From: Brasenia schreberi
Lineage: Eukaryota > Streptophyta > Magnoliopsida > Nymphaeales > Cabombaceae
Reading direction: 5' to 3'
Length of the DNA stretch: 64,000 bases
Assembly: GCA_036023115.1 (NCBI GenBank)
Contig: JAYKKT010000086.1
Span: forward strand, 10,865,501 to 10,929,500
Position 1 is the first letter of the stretch, and every line of letters starts with the position of its first letter. Shown one piece after another: positions 53,251 to 64,000 of the stretch. The notes beneath the pieces are model-generated. The model saw only the letters and a program-made list of their open reading frames with translations, was not told where the DNA came from and did no database searches. The position numbers and the translations under genes were made by a program.

Positions 53251-55934
53251 ATGTTAAAATCCAACCCAAGTGAAGTGTTGAGCCAAGGCTCATGCGCATC
53301 AAGTTCTCACTCTAGGAGGATTTTTAAAAACAAGATCAAACTAGACGAGATAGAGGACCTGAGAAGGGAATTCGAGGCCAAAAGCCAAGAGGCTGAAGTA
53401 GGCGATTCCTATTCATCGAATGGTGAACAAAGGGCCAAACAAAGAGGCCTCCGTAATTGAAGGCAACCAATACCACGAGTCCTTCACACGCCCTGTCTGA
53501 TTTCCTTCCTATGGATTACGAAATAGACAGTGACGATGAAATACCGAACTTCCATCGGTATGATGGCATGGGAGACCCTAGGTCTCACTTGCAACTTTTC
53601 TCGTGTCGAGCCCATAAGAAGAAAAAGGACTCGATGAAATGGGTGTATTGGTTCCCTTTATCCCTTAAAGGCACAGCTGCCAAATGGCTGGCTTCCTACG
53701 ATTTAAGCCAGTTTGCTACTTTTGAAAAGTTAGCAAACTGCTTCATGCAAAGATTTGCACACAACGTAGAAGTCACCCTGACTCTGAATACTTTAAGGGA
53801 TACAAAGCAAGGCATGAATGAAGACATACATGCCTTCATTATACGATGGAGGTTACTTTTGGGCCAAGTGCGAGAGCCCATATCCGAAGGATGCGCAATC
53901 ATGCTCATCCTGGATAATTTTAAAAGCAAGTTAAAGACCCTTCTCTCGCTCCATGAGATCTCAACTTTCCATAAGTTGATCAAAAAAGTATCCCTTTTCG
54001 AAACGAACTTGAAAAAAGAGACATATGATCACTTATGGAAAGCAAGTGCCATTTCTAAAACCCGCTTGGAAAAGCCCATCACGTATGGGCTACCCACGAT
54101 GGACAAAGGGACAAAGCCCCATAAAATCGCCAATGTCCGGGTGGATCCAGGCGTGGCAGGTACTTCCAAAAATTTTGAAAAGCTAGAAAACAAAAGGGAG
54201 CGAACTTTTCAAAAACAGATTGAAAAACGGGAATACACACCGCTGGGGCAACCTGTGTTGGAGGTCCTAGACCTCCTACTTGCCCAAGGCATGATAGAAC
54301 TTCCCAAAATCCCCGAAGAAGTCACTTCCAAAGGGGGGTATTTAAATCGATTTTGCAAGTATCATCGGCTCAAAGGCCATGATACCAAATGTTGTTTCTC
54401 CCTTTTAAATAAAATCGAGAACTTGATAGCGGAGGGCCGACTCCAAGTCACTGCGGAACCTGAGCCAACTCAAGCTATCTTCAAAGAACCCTTTCACAAG
54501 CACGCCAACAGCAGTGGGAAAGGAAAGGAGGTATGTACCCTCATCTTTTCAAAGGAACTAGCGCAAAATTCTGAGTCTGGTTGACCCACTTGTGCACCCA
54601 CTATTGTACTGTACAAGAAGCCCGCCCAAGTCGTCATCCAGGGACCACCAAGAGCTTAATCCCCGGCTAAACCAGTTTTGAAACTTCAAGGTGCTCCTCA
54701 ACTCATACTTAGAGCCAATTCTAGTGCGAACCCTAGGCTGGTCGTGGGGGAAGTGACTAGATCCGGGAGGATCTATCAACCCCCGTACCTACAAAGTGCT
54801 AAAAAGGTGGTCAGTGTGCCTGGCCCCTCAAAAGCATGTATTCCTAGAGTTCTGCCAAAAGCAGACAATGGAAAAGTCGTCCTAAATCCTTATGATTTCG
54901 AAAACCATCTTTCAAAGATTCCTATCCACATGTCTATCCTGGGGCTTATACAAACTTCGCCTAGGCATAGACTCGTGCTAGAGAAAATTCTAGAAAGAGC
55001 CAAGGTTGATTCAAACATAAGTCTGGAATCCTTGTCTGACCATATCGAGGTGGTTCTGAATAACCACTCTCTGGACAAGTGCCTAGTCGATGGGGGAGGA
55101 GGGCTCAACATCCTTCCACTTCATGTGGCGTATCAAATCGGAGTCACCTTGACTTCTATGAACCCAAGCCCCATCGTTATCACTGGATACGATGGGAATG
55201 CGTCTAGACCTTTAGGATCGATCGAACTCCCTATGAAAACTGGAGGGATCGCACACACGAGGGTGTTCCATGTCTTGGACATCCACCCCCATTATAACCT
55301 GTTGTTGGGAAGGCCCTAGATACACAGCTTGTGCGTTGTGCCATCCACCTTCCACAGGTGTGTCAAGATCCCTTTCAGGGACCAAGTCGTGGTGATCCTA
55401 GGTGAGAATCACCCTCAGCTTCAGGGGATCATAAACTCCCCTTGTTTGTTGAGTTCCCAGGCCCATGAGGCTAACCTGGGGCAGACCATGGTTGAGACGC
55501 CAAGGCTCGTGTTAGCAAGTCCTAGGAAGGTCGTATACATCAGGGGACCGCCCAAAGCAGGCCCCCTCCCAATCCTGACCCTTCTAGGAAGACCCAAACA
55601 TCCCTTATTTCTAAAACCCCTGGACAAAAAGCCATACGAGCATGATATAGACGACAGCAAGTTCCAGGACCACGATTTATACTCTAAATTTTCAAAAAAC
55701 AAAAAATCGTGGAACATGTTGTTGAATATGGGCTACACGCCCTACAAAAGTCTAGGGGCACAAAACTAGGGTCTCCTAAAGCCCATCCTTCCTAGGGCCA
55801 ACCCAAGCCGATACGGGATCGGTTATACTCCCAAAATACCGCCAGAGCCACCCCCTGTGACCACCTGGGTCAAGGGTGCCCTGGAACCTATCCTGGAAGA
55901 GACCTACGATTTAGACCTCCTATTCCGAGTCTAA
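53251..55934 (+). pseudogene. gag-pro: Element B ORF1: gag, protease and linker, damaged
   Basis: gag starts MLKSNPSEVLSQGS; four residues (IDAL) are deleted in the coiled-coil and the frame breaks at about 53440. From 53457 an open 375 codons contain DFLPMDYEIDSDDEIPNFHR, the Retrotrans_gag core (KWVYWFPLSLKGTAAKWL...FIIRWRLLLGQV) and the intact knuckle FCKYHRLKGHDTKCC. TGA at 54582-54584, then the gag tail and TRSGRIYQPPYL. Protease CLVDGGGGLNIL (about 55080-55115) and NLLLGRP followed by TAG at 55317-55319. Linker with TAG at 55767-55769; terminal FRV and TAA at 55932-55934. Confidence 0.92.
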
Positions 55935-55959
55935 CCCGTAGTGTTTTCCCTTTGTAGGT
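55935..55959 (+). promoter_or_regulatory. Acceptor-like ORF1/ORF2 junction of element B
   Basis: TGTTTTCCCTTTGTAG (AG 55956-55957) then GTATG; ORF2 ATG at 55960. Confidence 0.45.
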
Positions 55960-58900
55960 ATGATGGAAGATCCCTTTCATAAAAACACAAAAACATTTGA
56001 AAAACTTAAAATCAAAAAAATCGAAAAAGAAGAAAAACCAAAAACAATGGAAAAACAAAAACTCGAAAATAGAGTGCTTTGTATAGTTCCTAAGGTTCTT
56101 GTTTTACAAAAACCCAAAAAAATCGAAAATCTAGAAAATACCAAAAAGATTTTGTATATAGTTGCTCCTGGTAGGACTTTGGAAAAAGAAAAGGATTTCG
56201 AAAGGAACGTCGTCTGCATAGCCAGACCAAAAATTTCGAAATCAATTGAAAATCCAAGTACAAAACCAGGTCTTTTGAAAAATCACGCATCAAATTCCCT
56301 CGGGTCTATAACCCACGAGAATGATCGAAGCCAAGAAGTGGATTCCCTTGAGGAAGATCCCACTTCTCAGCTCCCAGAATTTCATAAAATTCTCGATTTT
56401 GAAAGACCTTCCAATTAAGTAGGAGGAGATTTCATAGAGGTGAACCTAGGGAGTGATTCCAATCCCAAAACCATCAAAATAGGCGCATGCTTGCATGAAC
56501 ATGAAAGATCAGCATTCATTGCATTTCTACGAACCTATTTAGATAGGTTTGCATGGACGTATGAAGACATGTCGGGCATAGACCCCAGCATTGTCGAACA
56601 TCGTCTTCCCTTAGATGCGGATGTAAAACCCATAAAGCAGAAGCTTAGGAAAATACACTCGAATGTACACACGCAAGTGAAAGAGGGTTTAGAAGATCTG
56701 TTAAAAGGTGGATTTATAAAACCCATTGCGTATTCTGATTGGTTGTCAAACATCGTTGTAGTTCGAAAAACCAATGGGAAAATTCGAATATGTATCGATT
56801 TCAGAAACCTAAATAAAGCCACTCCAAAGGATAACTATCCTTTACCAAACATAGATTTGATAGTCGATAGTACTGCAAATCATGAAATATTTTCGTTCAT
56901 GGATGGCTATTCAGGCTATAATCAAATCAAACTAAGTCCACGAGATCAAGGTAAGACCGCCTTCACAACCCCATGGGGCACGTACTGCTATACAGTTATG
57001 TCCTTTGGTTTGAAAAATGCCGGCGCAACATACCAGAGAGCCATGACCACGATATTTCACGATCAAATTCATGAGCTCGTAGAAGTGTATGTAGATGATC
57101 TCTTGGCAAAATCCAAAACCCGATGCACTCATATCGAATGTTTGTAAAAGATTTTCGAAAGGCTTAGGCTTTACAAAGTAAAGCTAAACCCTCAAAAATG
57201 TGTATTCGGGGTAGAATCTGGGAAGCTTCTAGGCTTTATGGTGAGCCAAAGGGGTATAGAAGTCGACCCCTCTAAGTGTTGAGATATCATAGACATGGCT
57301 CCACCCTCCAATCTCACTCAAATTCATAGCCTCCAGGGTCGATTATAGTCCGTTCACCAATTCATATCAAATCTGGCGACTAGATGCGAACCCTTCAACA
57401 AACTGTTGAGGAAAGGCACAAAATTCTTATGGGATAATGAATGCCAGAAGTCCTTCGAGAGACTAAAGGCATACCTGGCTAATCCCCCCATTTTGAATCC
57501 TCCAAAGCAAGGAAAACCGCTTTTACTCTACATCTCTGTGCATGCGAATGCTTTAGGAGCCCTATTGGCTCAATACGAGGATGACACCCACAAGGAGTAT
57601 GCCATCTACCATATTTCGAAAACTCTCTTAGCTTATGAACGAAATTATCAAGCCATGGAGAAGACGTGCTTGGCCCTAGTTTGGGCCTGCCAGAAATTCA
57701 GACACTATTTCCTAGATCATGAGATCTGGATAGTGTCCAAGCTTGATCCAATCAAGCACTTGTTCGAAAAACCCATTCTCACGGGTAGATTGGGCAAATG
57801 ACAACTCCTTCTAATGGAGTATGACCTGAAATACCATCACCAGATCTCCATTAAGGGGCAAGCCCTGGCAAATTACGTGGCTGAGTTCCCCTTGGAGGAT
57901 GCATATCCCACACTTGATGAAATGCCCAACGAAGGCATATTGCAAAACCATTTCCAAAACCACATTTTGGCAAACAATTTCAAAAACCAAGTGTGGAAGA
58001 TGCACTTCGACGGGGCACGAAACCAACGAGGGCCTGGTGCTAGGGTCATCCTCATCTCCCCTGAAAAGGGCGAGATTCCCATAGCAGTCCGCCTAGATTT
58101 CGAATGTTCCAACAACGTAGCTGAGTATGAAGCACTCATACAAGGCTTAAGGATTTCGAAAACTCTAGGGGCATCATGCATCGAGGTCTTTAGAGATTCG
58201 CTCCTTGTTATAAACCAGGTTTTGAAAATTTGGCAAGTACGTAATGAAAGACTACTTCCATATCACGAGTTGGCCACTCGATTGGTTGAGTCCTTCCAAT
58301 CATGTAATCTCACACACGTAGGAAGAGAGGACAATGGCATCGCCGATGCCCTCTCCTCCTTGGGTTCAGCCCTAAAGGTCGATCACATTTCAGGAACTCG
58401 ATCTTTAGAAATATGGCATGTGCCCAACCCATCCACACACGACTTGGATATTTACCAAAATAACCCCGATTCTATTGAAAAACCCTGGTTTTACGACATC
58501 AAATATTTTTTAGAAAGTGGGGGATTCGCCGAGGATGCCACATCCAAAGATAAGGCATTCATCCGTAAGATTTCGACTCGAAATACCATTCTGGGTGGGG
58601 TTCTATATAAAAAGAGTTTTACCCGCATCCTGCTTAGGTGTATCGATCTAGAGGAGGCTAGGATAGTGATGCATGAGTTCCACGATGGAGAATGTGGAGG
58701 TCATGTTAATGCCAACATGATGGCAATGAAATACTTAGAGGGGGCTATTTTTGGTCCACCCTGAAAAAGGATTGTCACGATCATGTTAGGAAGTGTCATC
58801 CATGTCAAGTGCATGGGCACGCCATTCATATCCCATCATCTGCATTGCGTTCCGTGGTCAGCCCCTGGCCATTCACCATGTGGGCGTTTGACATTGTAGG

Positions 58901-59732
58901 CCCTATCTTTCCAAAAGCCTCGAATGGGCATCGATTCATTTTAGCAGCCACGGAGTATTTCTCCAAGTGAGTGGAAGCCATTTCCCTGACCAACGTGCTA
59001 GGGCAACATGTGGTGGCTTTCATTAGGAGGAATATCTTGGCTCGATTTGGGGTTCCACGAGACCTTGTGTCTGATAATGGTACCCCATTCAAGAACGAGC
59101 GGATGGTTAAGTTGTGCAACACGTATGGCATAACTCACCACTTCTCTTCGCCCTACTACCCTCAAGGCAACGGCCAAGCCAAAGCCACAAACAAGACTCT
59201 CATTAGTATAATTGAGAAAACCTTAGAGAAGGGTAGGACGTGGCACGAGAAGCAGGATGAAGCCTTATGGGCTTATAGGACTTCCATCCAGACTCCCACG
59301 AATGCCACACCATTCGAATTGGTCTATGGCACAAACGCCATTCTTCCCATTCATACCCAACTGCATTCATTCCATACATCCATTGCACTCGACCTCCCCC
59401 TATAGACGCTTCAGCATGCTAGGACGGTCGAACTAGATTTGCTAGATGAGAGGCGACTCCTTGCTATGGATCATGCTCGTGCATATTGGCAAAGGATAGC
59501 CCGACACTATGGCAAACACATGAGACCTCGCCACTTTGAAGTGGGGGATCTGGTTTTGAAAATCATCCACTATCGTGGCCCACATCCACTTGGAAAGTGG
59601 CGCCCCAAGTGGGATAGACCCTATGTTGTACGTGCAACCACCACGAACAACTCATATTGGTTGATCGATGTAGAAGGTAGGAATTTAGCAGATCCTATCA
59701 ATATTCAATACTTAAAGAAGTATTATGTGTAG
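55960..59732 (+). pseudogene. pol: Element B ORF2: RT, two RNase H domains and integrase, damaged
   Basis: Starts MMEDPFHKNTKTFEK; stop at 56416-56418. RT: KPIKQKLRKIHS, IRICIDFRNLNK, FSFMDGYSGYNQI, YVDDLLA (57088-57099); stops at about 57147, 57284 and 57348. First RNase H 57406-57800 ending at a TGA (about 57799). Second RNase H MHFDGARNQRGPGARVILIS ... CSNNVAEYEALI ... DNGIADALSSL. Integrase zinc finger at about 58675-58815 with a one-base loss near 58730; FDIVG, SDNGTPF, but the catalytic Glu is Lys (GQAKATNK, codon 59181-59183). C-terminal domain GDLVLKIIHYRGPHPLGKW...YLKKYYV ends 59732. Confidence 0.93.
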
Positions 59733-60871
59733 GATTTGTAGTAAATTCCCTATTTTCATAAATTTTTAGGGATAGCTACCCTGAGACCTGAAAATAAGGT
59801 GCAAAGGCAAAGTCATGTGACCCTGAGTGAGAGAATCCGCACTTGTTAAAAAGTGGAGTCTTCAAAATCGTGGTTACATTTCAAAATCCTTCTTCTTACA
59901 AAGAAAGGCCTAGTTCAACATAGCAAGATACTTGCAAGTAGTACGTGCTATTTCTAAATAGGCTGATTTGGAATGGATCGAGTGTGAGCTTGGGATAAGT
60001 CCTCCCCTCTTCTCTTCTCCTTCCAAAAGGAAAACAAAGGCCCAAATGAAGGGAATTTCCCATTCAAAGTATCTTTCCAAAAGAAAGAAACCAGAATTCA
60101 AAGAAAAAAATTGATTCTCTTGTGAAAAAGAGGGATTAAAGAAAAAATACTCCCAAAGGGAGACCCTCTATGAAAAAAACAGGGAAAAAGAGGCCAAAAA
60201 GCTCAAAAAGAGCAGTTTTCCACCTTCTATGCCTAAAACCACGGGACGCTTCAGAAGGGACCGTGGTATCTCTTTCCCATCCCTAGCTTATCCCAAGCTA
60301 AAGCATGGTTCATTTCTAGGAATCCTAAAGTAAAAATAGGATTTACTTACTTGAATTTCATCTTGTTTGAGAAAATGACGTTTCGAGTAAGACGTAGGAA
60401 TTTGAGATATAGCCTTGTTTTCTTATAAAACCTCCGCTAGATAAGCGAGTGTCAAGACTCAAGCAAGGGCAAACACGAAGAGCTCGAGATCCTTAGGATT
60501 AAGATTCAAGACAGTTGTCCCTCTTGTAAATAGCTTTTGTAAATAGATTTTGAAAATCGAACATCGAACAGCATAGGATTTGCTCACTTGGAGCAGCAGA
60601 CCTTGTAAGTCTCTAGAGTTCAACCACATCTGGTCTCTGGGAGGTCGCCACTCTTGGCACTACACCCATGTCATGCATCTGCATTCCACGCATGACACTT
60701 GCATAAACATGATCCCATTTTAGGACCAGAAACCGTTTTGTAGATCCCTTTGGCGTGATATCCCCTCCTACTAGGGTTTTAAAATTGAGATTTTGCCAAA
60801 GATTGGGATGATCCCATATTCTTCGTGGTTAGATCTAGGGAGACATTGAAAGGGGTGTTTGTCATCTTTGC
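59733..60871 (+). other. Element B 3' untranslated region
   Basis: 1.1 kb, non-coding, with the ACCACGG/CCGTGGT hairpin at 60238-60267 and CTCTTGGCACTACACCCATG near the end, aligned with E throughout. Confidence 0.8.
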
Positions 60872-60912
60872 CATTATCCAAATCGATTTGGACAATGCAA
60901 AGGATGGGCATC
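60872..60912 (+). other. Element B pre-PPT hairpin and polypurine tract
   Basis: CATTATCCAAAT (60872-60883) and ATTTGGACAATG (60886-60897) pair with one mismatch. The tract that follows is altered (AAAGGATGGGCATC) compared with AAAGAGGGGCATC in A and E. Confidence 0.75.
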
Positions 60913-63900
60913 TGTAAACACCCCGAAATCCCACGAACTTCTCAAAACAACCTGGTTTTGTAAAAGCAGCCCCAAAGGGCCATTTTTAGTCTGGAAACCC
61001 AGGAGCCTTCCAGGCAACCCTGTACATATGTTTTAAACTTTATATGTTTTAAATATGTGTAATATACTTTTGAAAGCTTTAAAATATGTTTTGAAATCCC
61101 ACGAAGCGGCTTGGCCTGATCAAAGCAGGACCAGAAGAACCAAAGAGAGCCCAGAACCGGAGCACAAGTCAAGCCTGGCACAGCAACTCTCGTGTTGAAT
61201 CCACCTCCAAGATCTCGAATGTCCAAGACCCTGTTATCAGCAAACATCACTTGAAATCATCTCCGGAAGGTGAAAACAGAAGCGGACGACCATGTTGGCG
61301 AAGACCCAACGCAGACGGAGTACTAATGCTGTCAGACCCCGCACAAACCGTTCGTTTCGAACATAGCCTGAAGGAGTCAGAATTCAGTTTGGATTGGATC
61401 TGGACCATATATATCCAGATCCCAATCCAAACCTATGTGTGGATTTGGATTTAGATTTGGATCTAGAGATCCAATCCAATATCCATATCCATGGCCCACA
61501 TCACCTTCTCATAAATGAAGGTGGGGCCCACTTGAAATTCACGTGGGATTATGGGCATGAGAGAGAATGGGGAGGATAAGATTTGAGGGTAATTGTAATT
61601 AAGCTTGACTTGTGTGTCAAGTTTGGGGTTAATCATGTGGGTTAGCCTAATTAGTGCGGGTTTAAGATTGTATTAGCCAAAACCTAACCTAGGGCTGCAC
61701 CAACATGATGCAACAAGGTCTATGGGTTATGCAAAGGGAGCTCCCTAACCTAATCCTAAGCCAAAACAATCCTAGCCTTTTACCCTAATCCCATCCTAAA
61801 CCTAGCCTAATCACCTAACCCACTTCCCTAATCCCGGCCTAATCCCAACCTAATCACCTAACCCACCTCCCTAATCCTTTCCTAAACCTAGCCTAATTTC
61901 CTTAAACCTAACCTAATCCTAGCCTAATCACCTAACCCACCTCACTAAACCTCACCCCAAAACCAACCCACCTAGCTAAGCCCTAAACCCCTAAACCACC
62001 CCACCTAAACCTAGCACACCATATACCTAAAACCCCTTTAACTAAAATATCTGGCCCCTCCTCAAAACCAGCCCACATTATCACCACACCACCACTACCT
62101 AAACCACCTTACCACCCTCCAAATACCAGCCCCAACCGCCCTTTAAAAAGCTATAACCCCCCCCCCCCCCCTAGTGGGCGGGTTTTCAAGCTTTTTCCAC
62201 CTTGGGCCAGCCGATCTTGGCCAACCACCTCCCAGCCGAACCTTCCACCTTGCTCCACCTCGTGCCACCACTGCCTCCCCGCCTGCTCCACTCCACGTCG
62301 CCACCACTTCCCGACTGAACTCCATTTTCCTTCACCACCCGGTTGCCCTTCTTCCACGCACCAACTCCTTCACCACCCGGCTGCCCTTCTTCCACACACC
62401 AACTCCTTCACCATTCGGTTAGTACCTCAACCTAACTCTACCTCCTCTTCACTCCCCCTCCACTCTCACACCACCCATACCACCACCACATCACCCCATC
62501 ACAGCCACCCGCCACCCTTACCCATTCTGCCAGACCTAAACCTTTACATCACCCGCCACCCTTACCCATTCGGCCAGACCTAAAACTTTACATCACCCGC
62601 CTCCTTAAACCTTTTCCCCTAGTGATACCCGGCCACCCTACCTTGCTCCCTAAGACCTGCCCCTTCCACTTTCCACCAGCCCTTAGTTCCACCTTCCACG
62701 GCAACCTAGCTAGCTCCCTTCCCATCCATAACATCCTAACTATCCTAGCAGCCGGCCACCACTAAACCATGCCTAGTCGGCCATCCCTAGCCGACTGCAC
62801 CCAAGTCCTGGCCAGCCATACTTTTCCCTTAGGCATTCCCTTAGGCTCCCCTTAGCGCCACCTTTCCTAACACCACACTATCCCTTAGTGACCCTCCTTA
62901 GACACCTTAGCCCAAAGCACCATGGCAGCCTCCTCCTAAGAGCCGAAAAGCACCAAGGCGCCTCACCCGCGCACCCAAGTCACCCGGCCAGCACCTCCCT
63001 TTGTCGTGCCACTCCGAGGAGCTCCTTCTTGCAGCTCAAGGCAAAGCCAAGCCCATGCTCAAGCAAGTCACCTCCGGACCAACTATAAGTAAGTGCCTAA
63101 CTCGGTCCTTAGTTGTAGACTTGCTTAAATTAAATTAAATTTGATACGGGGTTGTAATAACGGAGCATTGTCTCCCCCCGCTTGTAATAACATGGTTTGG
63201 CACACCCACACACACGTGCACTTGAGCCTACCTCACTCTTAGTTGTGCATGATTTTGAACACACACGGGCCTAATCAGCCCCTAAGATATAAATTTATTT
63301 ATACAGTTTATGTTGTGTAGGGTTTTGCTTGAGTTGTGTGTGTTGTCTTTAAATTCTCGCACTCACACACATTGAGCCTTCGCTCTTATTTGTAAGACCC
63401 AAGTAAGGGCCATGTTATACTATCCTTGGGTTTATTTCATGTTGTGTGAGTAGTACTTCAATTCAAGCACTCACACACATTGAGCTTTCGCTCTTATTCC
63501 CAAGACCTTAGTTAAAGCCATACTGCAATTTATATTTGGGTTTAATTTCACGTTGTGTGCGTAGTACTTCAATTCAAGCACTCACACACATTGAGCTTTC
63601 ACTCTTATTCCCAAGACCTTAGTTAAGGCCATATTGCAATTTATATTTGGGTTTCATTTCATGTCGTGTGTGTAGTACTTCAATTCTTGCATGCACCCAC
63701 ATTGAGCCTTCACTCTTATTTGCAAGACCCAAGTAAGGGCCCATATATACATTATATACGTATTTCCCTTCGGCAATTTCCAATACAAGTCATTTTCCTT
63801 CGGCAATTTCCCTTCGGCATTGTCTTTTAAATTCGGGTTTTCCCTTTGGAGTTGCGTGAGTTTGCATTGCATATACACCATACCACGAGTTAGGACGCAT

Positions 63901-64000
63901 ATTGCATCAAAGCAAACCCCATACTCCCGCTCAAACTCGCCACATTTTAGTGGAGTGTTCATAACACACACCTAGGTGGCCCCAAAGAGGGATAAAAAGA
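60913..64000 (+). repeat. Element B 3' LTR, cut by window end
   Basis: Starts TGTAAACACCCCGAAATCCC. U3 palindrome at about 61398-61424; degenerate CCTAA repeats 61745-62060; weak TATA (CTATAACCCC) before a run of about 14 C and GGGCGGGTTTT (62150-62185); the CT-rich segment CTTCACTCCCCCTCCACTCTC where A inserted in S; four tandem repeats (ATTGAG at 63371, 63480, 63590, 63701). About 0.35 kb of U5 lies beyond the window. Confidence 0.92.
63371..63730 (+). repeat. Four tandem 109-111 bp repeats in B 3' LTR
   Basis: Same family as 43897-44440, one copy fewer; spacing 109, 110, 111. Confidence 0.85.

Overview
The window is nuclear DNA of a seed plant with a repeat-rich genome; the species cannot be told. 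Essentially all 64 kb is one nested stack of related LTR retrotransposons of the Ty3/gypsy Tat/Ogre type. Evidence: a gag with a CxxxHxxxxGHxTxxC knuckle, order gag-protease-RT-RNase H-second RNase H-integrase, two RNase H domains, a tRNA-complementary primer binding site (PBS: TGGCACGCCCGGTGGGAC) next to every LTR end, and unusually long LTRs of about 3.4-3.5 kb with TGT...ACA ends. An autonomous copy would be about 15 kb (two 3.5-kb LTRs plus about 7.8 kb internal). I see no intact host gene; the only host-like coding sequence is a glutamine-rich fragment trapped inside one LTR.

Layout, outermost host first. Element C (+ strand) supplies gag tail/protease/RT/RNase H/integrase at 46952-53076. 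Element D (- strand) interrupts C's gag: its gag start lies at 1-626, its PBS at 15160-15177, and its 5' LTR is split into 15183-16220 and 45042-46951. A solo LTR, S (+), sits in D's leader at 752-2282 plus 13205-15157, flanked by the 5-bp duplication ACGTC. Inside S is element A (+, 2283-13199), a complete, very young non-autonomous element flanked by ACTCC, with LTRs that differ at about five bases. D's LTR was also split by element E (+): 16221-19439 plus 38037-45041. Inside E's polymerase gene, flanked by GAAGG, is an 18.6-kb minus-strand composite (19440-38031). It contains two sister autonomous fragments (F and H), a divergent non-autonomous element (G) with three tandem PBSs and a host gene fragment in its LTR, and several chimeric internal/LTR joins. 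Element B (+, 53077 to the window end) follows C and is fused to it through a deletion.

Every autonomous copy seen is broken (stops, frameshifts, deletions, catalytic-site changes), though H keeps two long open frames. A and G lack protease, RT and integrase but keep the PBS and LTR organisation of the autonomous copies (A also the polypurine tract and 3' hairpins), as expected of parasites mobilised in trans.

The most unusual material is non-coding: a nine-hairpin array in A's LTR, a hairpin abutting the polypurine tract, a U5 palindrome whose two arms changed together between families, a PBS-like decamer inside U5, triplicated PBSs, 108-bp LTR tandem repeats, and an acceptor-like site between the two ORFs that recalls Ogre splicing.
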